DNA of 64,000 nt from NCBI GenBank assembly GCA_031841125.1, contig CM063109.1, forward strand, positions 2,022,321-2,086,320, in the 5' to 3' direction. Origin of the DNA: Acanthococcus lagerstroemiae. Lineage: Eukaryota; Arthropoda; Insecta; Hemiptera; Eriococcidae. The translations under genes were made by a program, and so were the position numbers. Every line of letters begins with the position of its first letter. The first letter of the stretch is position 1. Shown here piece after piece: positions 24,145 through 35,056 of the stretch. Under the pieces are notes generated by a model, which saw only the letters and a program-made list of their open reading frames with translations, was not told the origin of the DNA and ran no database searches.

Positions 24145-24735
24145 AGTTTTCATCTAGGGGTGTGGTTTATTTGCTCTTACGTTCAAAATGATGACACTGA
24201 GGAGAAAATTTGATACAAAATTTACGTAAAATGCGTTATAGGTATTAAATGTTGGAATCTTAGAGCAGCTTCAATCGTCTTTCATATTCCTTTGATGATC
24301 TGGGTTCGAAATGGCGGTATTGTAGGAGTGGTAAAGGAGGATGGGATTCTCACCATCACATGCCAGTACGTTATACGGATGCCAAATATTTTTGGTTTAT
24401 CGAGTTTCCTTATTTATTTTCAACATTAAATCAACTCTAGGATTCTGGGTTCAAAACGAGACAGAACAATTTTGTTCAGTGCAAGGGGGGGGGGGGTAGA
24501 AGAGTTTTCTGCAAACCTTTTCGGCAGTTGGTCAAGTTCATCTTCAGTTGGCAAAGTCGGATATTTTGAACAATCATTTTCAATTTGGAAAATTAGGATC
24601 CTCACCCCACAAGAAACCGCTTTAGTAAGTCCCGTTCGTCGGATGTTGGCGAATGCGGTTTCTGACGCCCAACTTTTCTGGGCAGGGTTAATCGGGGTAG
24701 TTTGCCGCTGCTTTCCCCACGGTTTGTGGCGTCAG
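24145..24735. other. No gene seen; G-run
   Basis: Contains a G-run (about 24486-24497) and, at 24620-24663, a GAAACCGC/GCGGTTTC inverted pair. The GC-richer stretch to about 24735 directly abuts the satellite array. No recognised gene. Confidence 0.4.
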
Positions 24736-26008
24736 CCGATCATTTTCAATGAATTTTAACAGGCGAATTTTGTCAAAGATTTTAGAAATAATCTCCAATC
24801 ATTCCAAACAATTTTATCAAGAATCATCGAGAAGTATCTCTGATGATTTTGGAAAGTTATCCTTGGAAAAAATTTTGATGCTTCTCAGAGATTTTCGTCA
24901 AACATGTTCGGGAAACCCCCCAATGATATCTAAGGAATTAATCAGAAATCTTGGAGAAGAAATGTGATGATTTCTGAAGAATTTCATTGGAAATATTCAG
25001 AAGAAATCCAGTGTTTTCCAAAGAATATCCTCGAAAATCTTCGGGAAAATTTTCTCATAATTTTGAAGGAATTGCATCGGAAATTTTTGAGAAACAACTC
25101 CGATAATTTTCGAAGAATCCCATCGAGAATTTTTAGAAAAAATTTCCAATGTTTTTCAAGAAAGTTCTTTCTGAAGAAAACCTTCAAGAATCATCGACGG
25201 TACTATTCGAGGATTTCCGATAAAATCCTTTGGAATAATTGCAGAGTTCCCCTAAAATTTCCTACAACTTTCTCCTAAAATTATCGGATGTTTTTCCACG
25301 ATGTCCGATAAAACTCATTGAAAATTATCGGAAATTTACCCTTAATATTTTCGATAAAATTCGTCGGAAATAATCTTTGAAAATCAAAGGAATTGTCCCA
25401 AATATTTTTCATGAAATTCCTTGGAAATAATCGAAGGCTTTTTCTGAAGATTTTCGGTACAATTCTTCTAAACTCTCGGTGTTATTTCCCGAATGCTTTC
25501 GATAAAATTCTCCAAAAATTATTAGAAACTTTTTTCGAAGAATTTGTATGAAATTTCTCGGAAAACAATGGAAATTTTTTCTAAAGATTTTCGAAATGAT
25601 TGGAAATTTTTCGCGAAAATTTACAATGAAATTGCTTAAAAATCATCCGAGATTTTTTCCGAAGATTAACGATGAAATTCTTCGGAGATTATCGAACATT
25701 TTTCCAAAAGATTTTCAATGAAATTCATCAGAAACCATCGGAATTTTTCTCCGAATATTTCCCATGAAATTCTTCAAAAATTGTCAGAAAATTTTCTCGA
25801 AGAATGCTGACGAACTTTCTCGGAAACATTTGAAATTTTTTCTAAAAATTTTCGATGAGATTCTTCGGAAATTATCGGAGTTGTTTTTCGAAGATTTCCG
25901 AGGAAATTTTCAGGAGATTTAGAAAATTTTTCCTGAAGATTCTCGATAAAATTCTTCAAAAGCCATCGGAGTTTTCCCCGAATATTTCTCATGAAATTCT
26001 TGTCGAAG
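24736..26008. repeat. 46-bp diverged satellite array
   Basis: About 1.27 kb (roughly 27 units) of a degenerate tandem repeat. Successive copies line up at 46 bp (occasionally 45) between about 25640 and 26000. The common theme is ATTATCGGA..TTTTTC, then GAAGATTTTCGATGAAATTC and TTCGGAA. Unit-to-unit divergence is high. Because 46 is one more than a multiple of three, all frames cycle through the same peptide (F/R/K/I/E-rich), so the open frames of 65-108 codons on both strands are repeat artefacts. Confidence 0.85.
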
Positions 26009-26184
26009 AGGCCGTTCGCCTGGCGAAACAACGTGTGCACCTGGTTTCGCAAAAAACTAGTTCTCCTATGGCGGAAGGAAAACCGACTAACCCTGTACAT
26101 GTAATCTTTGACTTATACTCGTAAAGTTTACGAATGAAAGAACATTTTCACCTTGTAGTATTGAGAATGAAGTTAAAATCGAAG

Positions 26185-26216
26185 GAATACATACTCGTAC
26201 GTACGAGTATGTATTC
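26185..26216. repeat. Perfect 32-bp palindrome
   Basis: GAATACATACTCGTAC is followed directly by its exact reverse complement with no spacer, so the DNA can form a cruciform or a 16-bp hairpin. No flanking transposon is evident. Confidence 0.95.
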
Positions 26217-26577
26217 TTAAAGAGGAAGTTCTTGTGAAACCTTTCACTGTATCGTCGACCACCCCATAAATGCATGTACGAGTCATCGTATAATTAGGCG
26301 GACGCGATAAACACCTTATTGCCGACTCGACGGTTTTGTTTAACCATAAAATGCATAAATCTAACAAGCAACCGCAAATTCGCTGAATTTTTGTCTACGT
26401 TAAATCAACGCGGAAAATTCGCGTCTATTATGCTCTAGGCTGTTTCACGTGCATCGTGACGCCCCCAGAAGCTCGAATATTTGGGTTTGAAAATTTCAGT
26501 TAGTACAAAGCGCATACTTAAAGCAGATTACCAACTTGGTTGACGGTTTTCTTATACCAGTACTACAATGTGTACTC

Positions 26578-26633
26578 CGGTATGCGGTATGCGGTATGCG
26601 GTAATTGAATTATAATAGCTCCGTCAAAGACGG

Positions 26634-26664
<31 letters not shown>

Positions 26665-26735
26665 ATGATAGGTGGTGGCAGGTAGACTACATGTCGCGTC
26701 GCGTCGTGTCGTGTCGCAGTCGTGTCGTCCCCGCC
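26578..26735. repeat. Cluster of simple repeats
   Basis: Three short arrays follow each other: GGTATGC units (26578-26602), a (CAGG)n tetranucleotide run (about 26632-26664) and degenerate GTCGC/GTCGT pentamers (about 26694-26735). Confidence 0.9.
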
Positions 26736-29700
26736 CGTTCATTAACTGTACTCGCAAAAATGGCGTATAATTTCGCTCATAACAGCTGACAAATGTTTTG
26801 ACACGAGGAAATATAGCTAGGCCGGAGTGTCGAGTGTTTTTCATTCGTTGTATCAGATATTCGTGAAACTATAAACTAGGTACCTACTACATTTTTTGCT
26901 TTTGTTTTTCGCAATCGAGTCAATTCACTCGTCAAACAGGAATACAGTAAGTAAATGTAGCAATACTGAAACTCTTCATTTACAGCGGAGAGAAAGAGAG
27001 ATCACTGAAAAAGTGAATTCGTACCATTATAAAATTTCGTTTGTGAAACCAAGGTATTGGACAAGGAAAAACCGAGTCCTATGGCGTTTGGCAAACTGCG
27101 AACCAAATTTAGATAGTTTCACAACACTTTGTAGAGTTTCGATTTTCAATTAGTCTTGTCAGAGGATTAAAGAGTAATACGGAGTTATAAGTATCTAATA
27201 GGTTTTACAATTTTACAATATCATGAATAAGAATTTGAACGAGTTTTATCGAGCTTTAATACGATGGTAATTTCTCTTAAAATCCTAAAGAGTCTAAATG
27301 AGTCCTATCACCCATTAAAGCAATGGTAATTTGTCTTAAAGAATTTGAACAAAATTTTACGAAGCTTTCGTCAGTATTAAGGCCTTTAGCAGAGTCTTAC
27401 AGAGCTTCATACCGCGTTTACAAGACTCAACAGAGTACGTACCTAATTTTCTGACAAGAGTTTTAACGAGTCTCAATATTTTTAACGACCTATCATCATT
27501 TTTTCTAACGCTATGTACTCGTGTATCCTGTCTTACATTCCTCGGTTCCTACAAGTTGTATTTGTCGGGATTAGGACTGAGCCGTTGAAAATACCGTTTT
27601 GACGCTGAATTTGGAGGGGAAGAAACGAATATTACGGACGAAACATTTTGAAAAAATTAATTCGAAAAAAATCGTGACTATTTCCAGGTATAACAAACTA
27701 CACTCGATTGAAATTATACATTCTGCGAGAATAAAGCTTCAAATAGACTAGTTCTCTTTCAATGTACGATCAAGACTCCCCTTTTTCAGTTGCTCAATTT
27801 TTTCCAATCAGTACAGTTCCACGCTTCCATTGATTTACACTTATAAAATTTGTCGTTTGTTCCGCGATGTCTGAACGACGCTCAATTTTCAGGAAGAAGT
27901 ACCTATCTACGATTTTTCTCAAATTTCTCCAGACGCGAGTTTGAAAAAATTAGAGAAAAGACGAACCGTTGTCTCATCGTTCTATTTCCGATCAAATTAC
28001 ACAGTGCGGGAAAAATGTGCGAGCCCATCTCGAACTTTACCTCGAGTTGTTATTACGTGTCGCTCTGGAATCTGCGTCTGACTAGCCCCGGCTTCGTGTG
28101 TTACACGAGGAGTAGGTACAGACCGGTCGAATTCGATTTCATTTCTCCGCCCGAAGTAGTAAAATAAAGCCCATATCGAAAAACTGAGACGTCTCGAGGT
28201 GCGATAGTTTACGACAACAATGTAGGAGCGGAGCAAATTTTACGATTTCTAAGCCATTTTTATCATTTATCCTCTAGAGCTGTTTCTTTTGCAGCGACCT
28301 TTCATCTCTTTTTTTTTTTTCAACCCCAAATTTGGCGAGTCCGATTAATCCACGTGCGATCAGTTTTCTCTTCGATACAGTATTTATGAATTTTCATCGT
28401 TTCGTATACTCCGATTATTAGTATTTCAATTATTAGCGAATTTGATTAGTTTGAACGTGAATCAAAACCGGCATTGGTTCGACGAAGGAACAAGAGTGTT
28501 TCCCCGCAAAAGTGAAACATGGCCTTCGTGAATACTACCCATTTAAGGGACAGTACTAGGGAAGCAGACGGTGGTAACTATACGTACGGTATCTACGTTA
28601 CTATACACACTGTTTCCACAGACGTGAACGAGATTTCTGTAGGTACGTATGTGAAAGATAGCAGATATCCAGCGAGTCGAGGCCAGGTATCCCATAATCA
28701 TTATACGGCCTAAGCTGCAAAACTGGAAAAAATAATCTCGTGAAGCGGGGGTGACGTCACCCGATAAAAGTGGTAAAATGAGAAGGAAAACAACGAAATG
28801 GGCACGCTGTCGCGCTCATGTGGCGTCGTGCTCCGCATTTTTTGTTTTCACAAAATTAAAAGAAACTGCGGTTGCTGTAATTCCGGCTCTGCGTCCGTTT
28901 CTCCAAAGGCTTCGAAAATTTCGCCTGCTCACTCGACACAGACGGAGTAACTTTCTTAGATGTAAGTAAGTATATTTAAACATTTTCGAGCGTTAACGAG
29001 TACGAAGTATACGAATAAAAGTACGCCCGTAGACCACTAAGGTAATCCTAGATAAATATTTAATCGCGGAACCGTATTTTCTCATCTAAGCCGACTGATA
29101 CGAACGAAAAAACAACAAAGCCAAACTTCTTGTTTTGTTAAAGATCGCAATAACATTGCCGAGTCTACGTCAACAAGAGCTGGCTATTCGTTTCGTTAAG
29201 ACTAAATTCAACTTTTTAATGAAAATACGTCGAAGGTTCCGTTGCTCTTCTTCCGTTCTTCGCAACTCTACTTTAAACTGTTGAGGTGTTAGAAGAGCGG
29301 AACTGAGAGTTCATTTCCTACAAAACCACGAGCATACCGAATATATTGTACCCTTTTAGATCAGCAATCACTTTCCCATCTTTTATAGCCGTTCTTGACA
29401 CCTTTCTCACGCCTCTCTCTCGATGTAATTAGCTGATTCTTTTTTTCAACTTCAGCTTCAGGTAGCAGCCAGTGTGAAACGGCGAGATTAACCAAGTTTA
29501 ATTGGAAACTTGGCTTAACATAAAGCTTCTATTTTTCAAATCTTTCGTAGTAATAATGTATTTGGTATCATTTCATCGGTCAGACAGCTTCTTCAATACC
29601 ACAGAAAACAAATCGATCTGATCGCTGAAAGACACATCGACGACCCAACAAGTACAGAGAATCGACTATTCAATTTCAAATAACTGACTTTCAACAGGTC

Positions 29701-30028
29701 GATCAATGATTTGCGTCATTGGTATACAAAGATAGACATAAAATGCCATGTTGTTGTGTACAATGATCAAGAAAGACCCACTTATTGAGATATCAAAACG
29801 TTAACTACCGCCCCATCCGATAATTTTCTACTCAAGATAAGTTTCTGAACTCTCCCGTACTTCATTATTTTATTAACGGTAAGGGTTATTGAAATGATTA
29901 TACACAGCGTGTATCATAAGATTCCCCCGCTTATTTTTTTATTATTTATTATTATCTCTCTATATATTAAAAAAACAAAACTCCTCCTCCCTCCAAGGAG
30001 CCTGATAGCTAAATCCCGGCCTTCGTCT

Positions 30029-30271
30029 AAGATATAACAGACATAATAAGACATAAAAATACATTGACATAATTACCCATACTGCGGGTTGCCTACCTAA
30101 AAATCAGAGAAATTGCAGGGGCAGATCAGCTACTTTCAAGAACATAATCTGTTTTAACATAAAAGATCTCCAAGTTTTAAGACATAACCGACATAATAAG
30201 ACATAAAAGTACATATAATGACACAATTACCCATAATCTCCAAGATCTCAAATCGCTGCGGGTTGCCTACC
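30029..30271. repeat. Two-copy internal duplication in a possible Helitron-like element
   Basis: AACAGACATAATAAGACATA..ATTACCCATA..GCGGGTTGCCTACC occurs at about 30036-30097 and again at about 30186-30271. The region starts shortly after TCTCTCTATATATTA (29955-29969), which resembles the 5' ends of many Helitrons, and ends in a G-rich section (30300-30390) with TTCAGGAG/CTCCTGAA inverted repeats. The duplication itself is clear; the Helitron reading is weak because no convincing CTRR end is seen. Confidence 0.45.
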
Positions 30272-30390
30272 CTGTTCCTTAATTGCTTAATTTTCCTGGG
30301 GTAGCCTACCTTCAGGAGGGTGTTTATGGTTGTGGAGGAAGCTCCTGAAGGGTGTGGAGGGCCCTATGGGGGCGTGGGCTGAGTTATTAT

Positions 30391-33300
30391 TTTTTTAAAG
30401 AAATCAGATAAATACGGGACAAACGAGAGGATTATCAAATGGTAGTTAGATCGATGCGGAAAAAATGAAGATCTTCGAGTGACAAACTCTAGTTCTTTTT
30501 CAAATAAAAATTTCCTTTTCTCCGGAAGACCCACACATACTTCCTTCTACCTTACGAATTATATTAAAATTTTTTTTTTAAATGTACTTATAAAGTATTA
30601 AAATACAGGTACATTGGATTGCTGATTACGATTATTATTACTTTTGATTCAGTTCCGATTTAAGCCCAGAAATCCCTATGATCGTATGATCTGGAATGAG
30701 CAAAATTGATCTGGCTCACAAAATCGAACCAAATGCATCGAAATACGGACATTTTAAGTCACTAATTACAAATACTGCATCAAATTTTCACTCTATTTCC
30801 GTTTGAAGCTCAAAATCTCAATTTCAAAGCGGTAATACGGTTTGGAAGATCATTCGGTTTCTAAACCCAAGAAATCTGATAGGATATTCATAATCAACGA
30901 TTAAGAATATCCCAATTCCGATACTTTGTTCGATTGATTTTCGAAGTTAGATTTGACCATTTCAGGTCCAATTTTGACTTCTAGGACCCAAACCGAGGTT
31001 GGATCAAGACGCTGATGCGATGTATGGAATCAAAGACTCGAAATACTCCTATTTCGATACTTTGTTTAATATCACTCCATTTGAAATTCCAAAGGTAGTG
31101 TGATCTAGTAGTGTGCAGAAGTCCTTTCAACGGAGAGGAAATTCTTTCACTCAAACAGAAACTAGACCTTGCCATCTGAAAATTCTACCAATCCGACTTC
31201 CCATAAAAAAGTAGTAGACAAGTATACCACGTGTAGTCAGATCTACTCCACTAAAGTTTAAATGAAAGATTCAAAATAACGTATTAGTAATTTGGTCTCC
31301 GGAACTCTTTTACAGCGAAGCGTCAGCGTCGTTTGCCTTCGACAACCCATGTGTCCTTCTTTCCCTTTCGGGGATACGGCTGAGTTTTCTTTGGGCATCC
31401 TAGATCTCGCTTCATTTTTCTATTTGTTCCTATTTCTTGCTTTTCTTTTTCGACTTACTCCTACGATTATCTTCTTCGGCGTTTTACAAGTTTTCGAGAA
31501 TGTTCCTCCAACACTTTCCCTCGTTTCTCTATCGATGAGAGGTTGACGCTGCGTCGTGGGTAAATCAAAGTTGCGCTATTAGGCTACCTTTTCGTGCGAA
31601 GGTCATCTTCGTGCCCCGGTTGAATTAGAATAGAGCATTCGCTCCTTTTCAAAACAGCTCTCTGTACTTATAATAAATAATAATTATTATTATTAATATA
31701 TTTTTTATACGTAACTACTCATTTTTTCCACATTCTAGCACCTGTTGGATTCGTTCTGCGTCTAGTGTCTCATATTTTGAGTTACGTAATTTAAAGTCCG
31801 ATCAGCGCCTGTTGGAATCACTCTGTGCTTGTACACGAAAAGAGTGTTCCGTAGTCATTGATATGTAAAGTTTGGTTTTCGAGATCTTGGTGACCTTCAC
31901 GCTGCCAACAGCAACGCTCAATCGAAGTTGAGGTGGTCAAAAGTCCCATTCTCCGGTTCCTGCACACTGCCGTCACACCGTTCCGTTACCTATGTCGAAA
32001 ACTACGAATTACGAGTTGTCATCGTGCTTATGATCATTATCGAGTCTTACGAACCGGGTATTCCACCGCCTACACAGAGAAAACGTTTTGTACTGTATGT
32101 ACACATGTACGCATTTATAGTATCAAACATGCACGCGAGCAACGAATGCCCACTGATGATTTACCATCCAATCAAAGACACAGTCGTGACCATACTCAAA
32201 CAAATTCCAGGTCCTAGTAAGATTTAATTCCTCAGGTAAGTATTCTATAACTAACTTGAGCTAGTTTCGTTGGTTTTGGTATGTTGGTGTACGCCTATAA
32301 TTTCCCTAAGGATGCCACAGTATAGTCACAGCGCTGCTCTAGAATACATGGCAATAGTGAAACAAACTTTTTTGGTTTTCTCATTTCACAGAGCTCTTCG
32401 AATCGAAAATAGATTAGTCACCGCAAAATCCACTTCTAAATATACGAGTTTTCCACGTTTTGTTAAAAACCAACTTAGGTTTCTTCGTTTACATATCAGA
32501 TACTACAATTATCGCCGAAGAGGGAAAAGAAATTGCATTATTAAAGCATGCTAGCTGATACAAAACATACGGACACGAGAAATTAAATTAGTTTATTTTA
32601 CCCGATATGGTCGTATATTGGGTATCGGGACGCGGGAGACACAACGAAAAGACACATGACTAGGAGAGTGATAACACGAATTTGCCATAATTGCCGAATA
32701 AGAGATGCCATTTCCTCTCTTTTAACGACGGGTCGTTGACGATAATGTATCAGCGACTCCTTGAAAATTCTCAATTCAGTCACGAATCGGAGCAATTTCC
32801 GAAGTTGGAGAGGCTATTCTTGAACAATCAGACGTTCTGAATTGATTTGGAATTCACGCAAAGTCAAGTAAAATTTAGGCGTGGACGCTGGACGTTCTTT
32901 ACGCCCCGTCGCTACCTAATCAGTATTTTGTTTTTCCCGAAAACATGAGCGGAAAGTGAACTTGGTCCACAATTGAATTCCTTTTGTGATTCTCAACTGT
33001 TGGTTTGTGAATGATGCGATACAGTGTGTATTTCATGTAACATGCAGGTAGCCAATATAACCTGACGTTTTCTAATTTTATCGTAACACTCGCTCCGTTG
33101 ACGGCAACATGCAGATACCCGAGTACTCAACCAAGGGTGCGAATTCGTTTCCAAATTACGAGGTATTTTTAGGGCGATCAAACTCGTAAGATAGTGGGTA
33201 GATGGCCCGGTATTTCTCTTTAATCAGGCGATGGTATTTTTACGTTAATATCGACGAGAATTAGGTATTTTTTGTGGGTGTACATAACGCACCGAAGGGC

Positions 33301-33525
33301 GTTCGTCAGAATTTTCATGTTCACGTCTAACCGATTCGTCTTCCAAAGTTTCTCAATGTACCGCTGATAGACAGGACTCTGATGTTTATCGTGGTATGTG
33401 ACTACGTATACGTAGGTTTGCGGTGGAATGCTTTTAGCTCGAAACTATCTATCTGAAATTCATCCGGGTCACACGAATATTCGGAACGTCCGAAGTACAG
33501 TAGGTGTACTAATTGCTGAGTTGGA
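30391..33525. other. Long stretch with no recognised gene
   Basis: About 3.1 kb. Degenerate text around 30650-31180 (repeated GATACTTTGTT, TTTGAAATTCC-like phrases) suggests old repeat. Open frames of 84-100 codons at 31292-31546 and 31928-32227 show no family motif. Confidence 0.45.
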
Positions 33526-33533
33526 GTCGCTGA

Positions 33534-33696
33534 CAGTAGCGTATCTAGGATGAAATCATGGGGGGGGGTTGACCTTTCAATTTTGAGGGTATTCCTAAAA
33601 TAAGAAAAGTGTTAAATGAGCATATTTTTGTTATTTTTAGAGCGTTTTTTTGGCCATGAGGGATGAGGTGAACCCGCCCCCCCAAATACGCCACTG
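33534..33696. mobile_element. hAT-type MITE
   Basis: The left end CAGTAGCGTATCTAGG and the inverted right end CAGTGGCGTATTTGGG carry the CAGTGGCGTA-type terminus common in hAT non-autonomous elements. Both are followed by a G-run on the inward strand (33560-33568 and, as C-run, 33675-33683). The flanks GTCGCTGA (33526-33533) and GTCACTGA (33697-33704) form the expected 8-bp duplication with one mismatch. At 163 bp there is no coding capacity. Confidence 0.78.
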
Positions 33697-33704
33697 GTCA
33701 CTGA

Positions 33705-34287
33705 TTTAAAATTTTGCATCAGATTTTTGAACTGGGCCTCCATTTGGAACACAAATCCAACATTCTCTTCACAATGAAAAGCAACGTCGCAAATATGAGC
33801 ATCTATAATCCAAGTTTCATCCTGAAGGAGAGCGGATCCATTATACTTAGCGAATACAACTAGTAAGTTAGCAGAATCATAAATGAGGTGTCGACCTGTC
33901 AACTTCGCTTATGCAGACATACAGGTGTTTTACGAATTAGTCCCCCCCCCCTTGTTTTTAATCGAAAAGAAATATTTTTTCAGAATAAAAATAGAACTCT
34001 GAGAGAAACAACTAGAAACACAAAAATCATAAAACCAAAAATTAAAGACGACAAGTACCAATAAAAAAATTCGCGAACATCACAAGAAATGCCCTAAGGT
34101 GTTCGAGGACACAAAACTGAACAAACTAAAACAAAAAAGATAATACGATGTTCAATAAGACGAAATCATGACCAGTAATGACGTATTTACGGGGAATTGA
34201 GTATGCAATTTCACACGCATACATACATAGTATTATTGGTAATGAACAAGACAAGGTATACACGTATAAATCCATCATGAAACATAA
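33705..34287. other. No gene seen
   Basis: AT-rich with a C-run near 33943-33952. No recognised exon or repeat boundary. Confidence 0.4.
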
Positions 34288-34289
34288 TA

Positions 34290-34541
34290 TGTGACCCTGT
34301 GCCGAAAAAACGTTATTCGTGCGCAAAACGCAAACATTGACAAAAATGCGAAAAACAAAAGATGGATACTAGGAAATGATCATCGATAAAATTGCGAAAA
34401 TACAAAATAATGAAATTTGCTGTTTTGATTTCACGAGTTTTGTCGTTAAGGTTGTAGAGCAGATCTTGAACTACCCAAGCCACTGATAAACCGAAAGTTG
34501 ATATCCTGCCCACCAATAACGTTTTTTCGGCACAGGTCACA
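34290..34541. mobile_element. TA-flanked MITE (Tc1/mariner-like)
   Basis: The left end TGTGACCCTGTGCCGAAAAA and the inverted right end TGTGACCTGTGCCGAAAAAA match over about 30 bp, through ACGTTATT, with one indel. TA lies outside each end (34288-34289 and 34542-34543), as for Tc1/mariner-type insertion. The 252-bp interior is non-coding. It lies only 77 bp upstream of the gypsy insertion. Confidence 0.66.
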
Positions 34542-34618
34542 TATATTGCATGTAATTAAATAGTAATCGTCAGGTTCATCGCTACGAACTTAGTCAACCC
34601 ATTTTCGTTATTAAGCAG

Positions 34619-34811
34619 TGTTGTATATAGATCGTAACAGGTTATATCACGTTTTATGATAGCTAATTGATTGCACGGCCTCTTGCAGTTTTAGTACGTC
34701 ATACATACTTATCTACTTTTATTCGATTGTGTAGAAGAATAATCAGTCGTAATACACACGTTAAACGAGCTGCGTCTTGTTATTATTTTCGCCTCCTATA
34801 AGCACGCCACA
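34619..34811 (+). repeat. 5' LTR of gypsy element
   Basis: 193 bp, starting TGTTGTATATAGATCG and ending GCACGCCACA. It should hold the promoter for the genomic transcript; no canonical TATAAA box is obvious. It differs from the 3' copy at a single base in the ATACATACTTATC segment. Confidence 0.97.
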
Positions 34812-34829
34812 TGGTGGCAGCGGTTAAAT
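34812..34829 (+). promoter_or_regulatory. Primer-binding site
   Basis: TGGTGGCAGCGG begins exactly at the base after the LTR. The leading TGG matches the CCA end of a tRNA, as expected for minus-strand priming. I could not assign the tRNA by eye. Confidence 0.8.
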
Positions 34830-35056
34830 AATTATGTTTAAAACTTAAACAAGAAGTTGAAATTTTCTTCGTAATCTGGCAAGGGCCAAAAAGTTTAAAA
34901 GTTCTAAACGCTTGTTCTCACTGATGGCTATTCAATTCGCAGCCAATTCGCGAATTAGATTTTACCAGTGAACATTTAAAACATTACCAGGTACGTTAAT
35001 CTGCCTGAGTACAAATTCTGCGCGAGTGTTCCGCGGCGGTCCGTTTTTCTTCAATC

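Larger units (their letters stand above)
26009..29954. other. Long stretch with no recognised gene
   Basis: About 3.9 kb. It contains the palindrome at 26185-26216, simple repeats at 26578-26735 and loose AGTCTTA/GAATTTGAAC words at 27200-27480. Two unrecognised open frames of about 80-105 codons (26896-27153, 27850-28167) lack motifs or splice context. Confidence 0.45.

Noticed and set aside
24964..26124. Open frames of 65-108 codons on both strands
   Set aside because: They are produced by the 46-bp satellite, whose period shifts frame and repeats the same residues in all frames.
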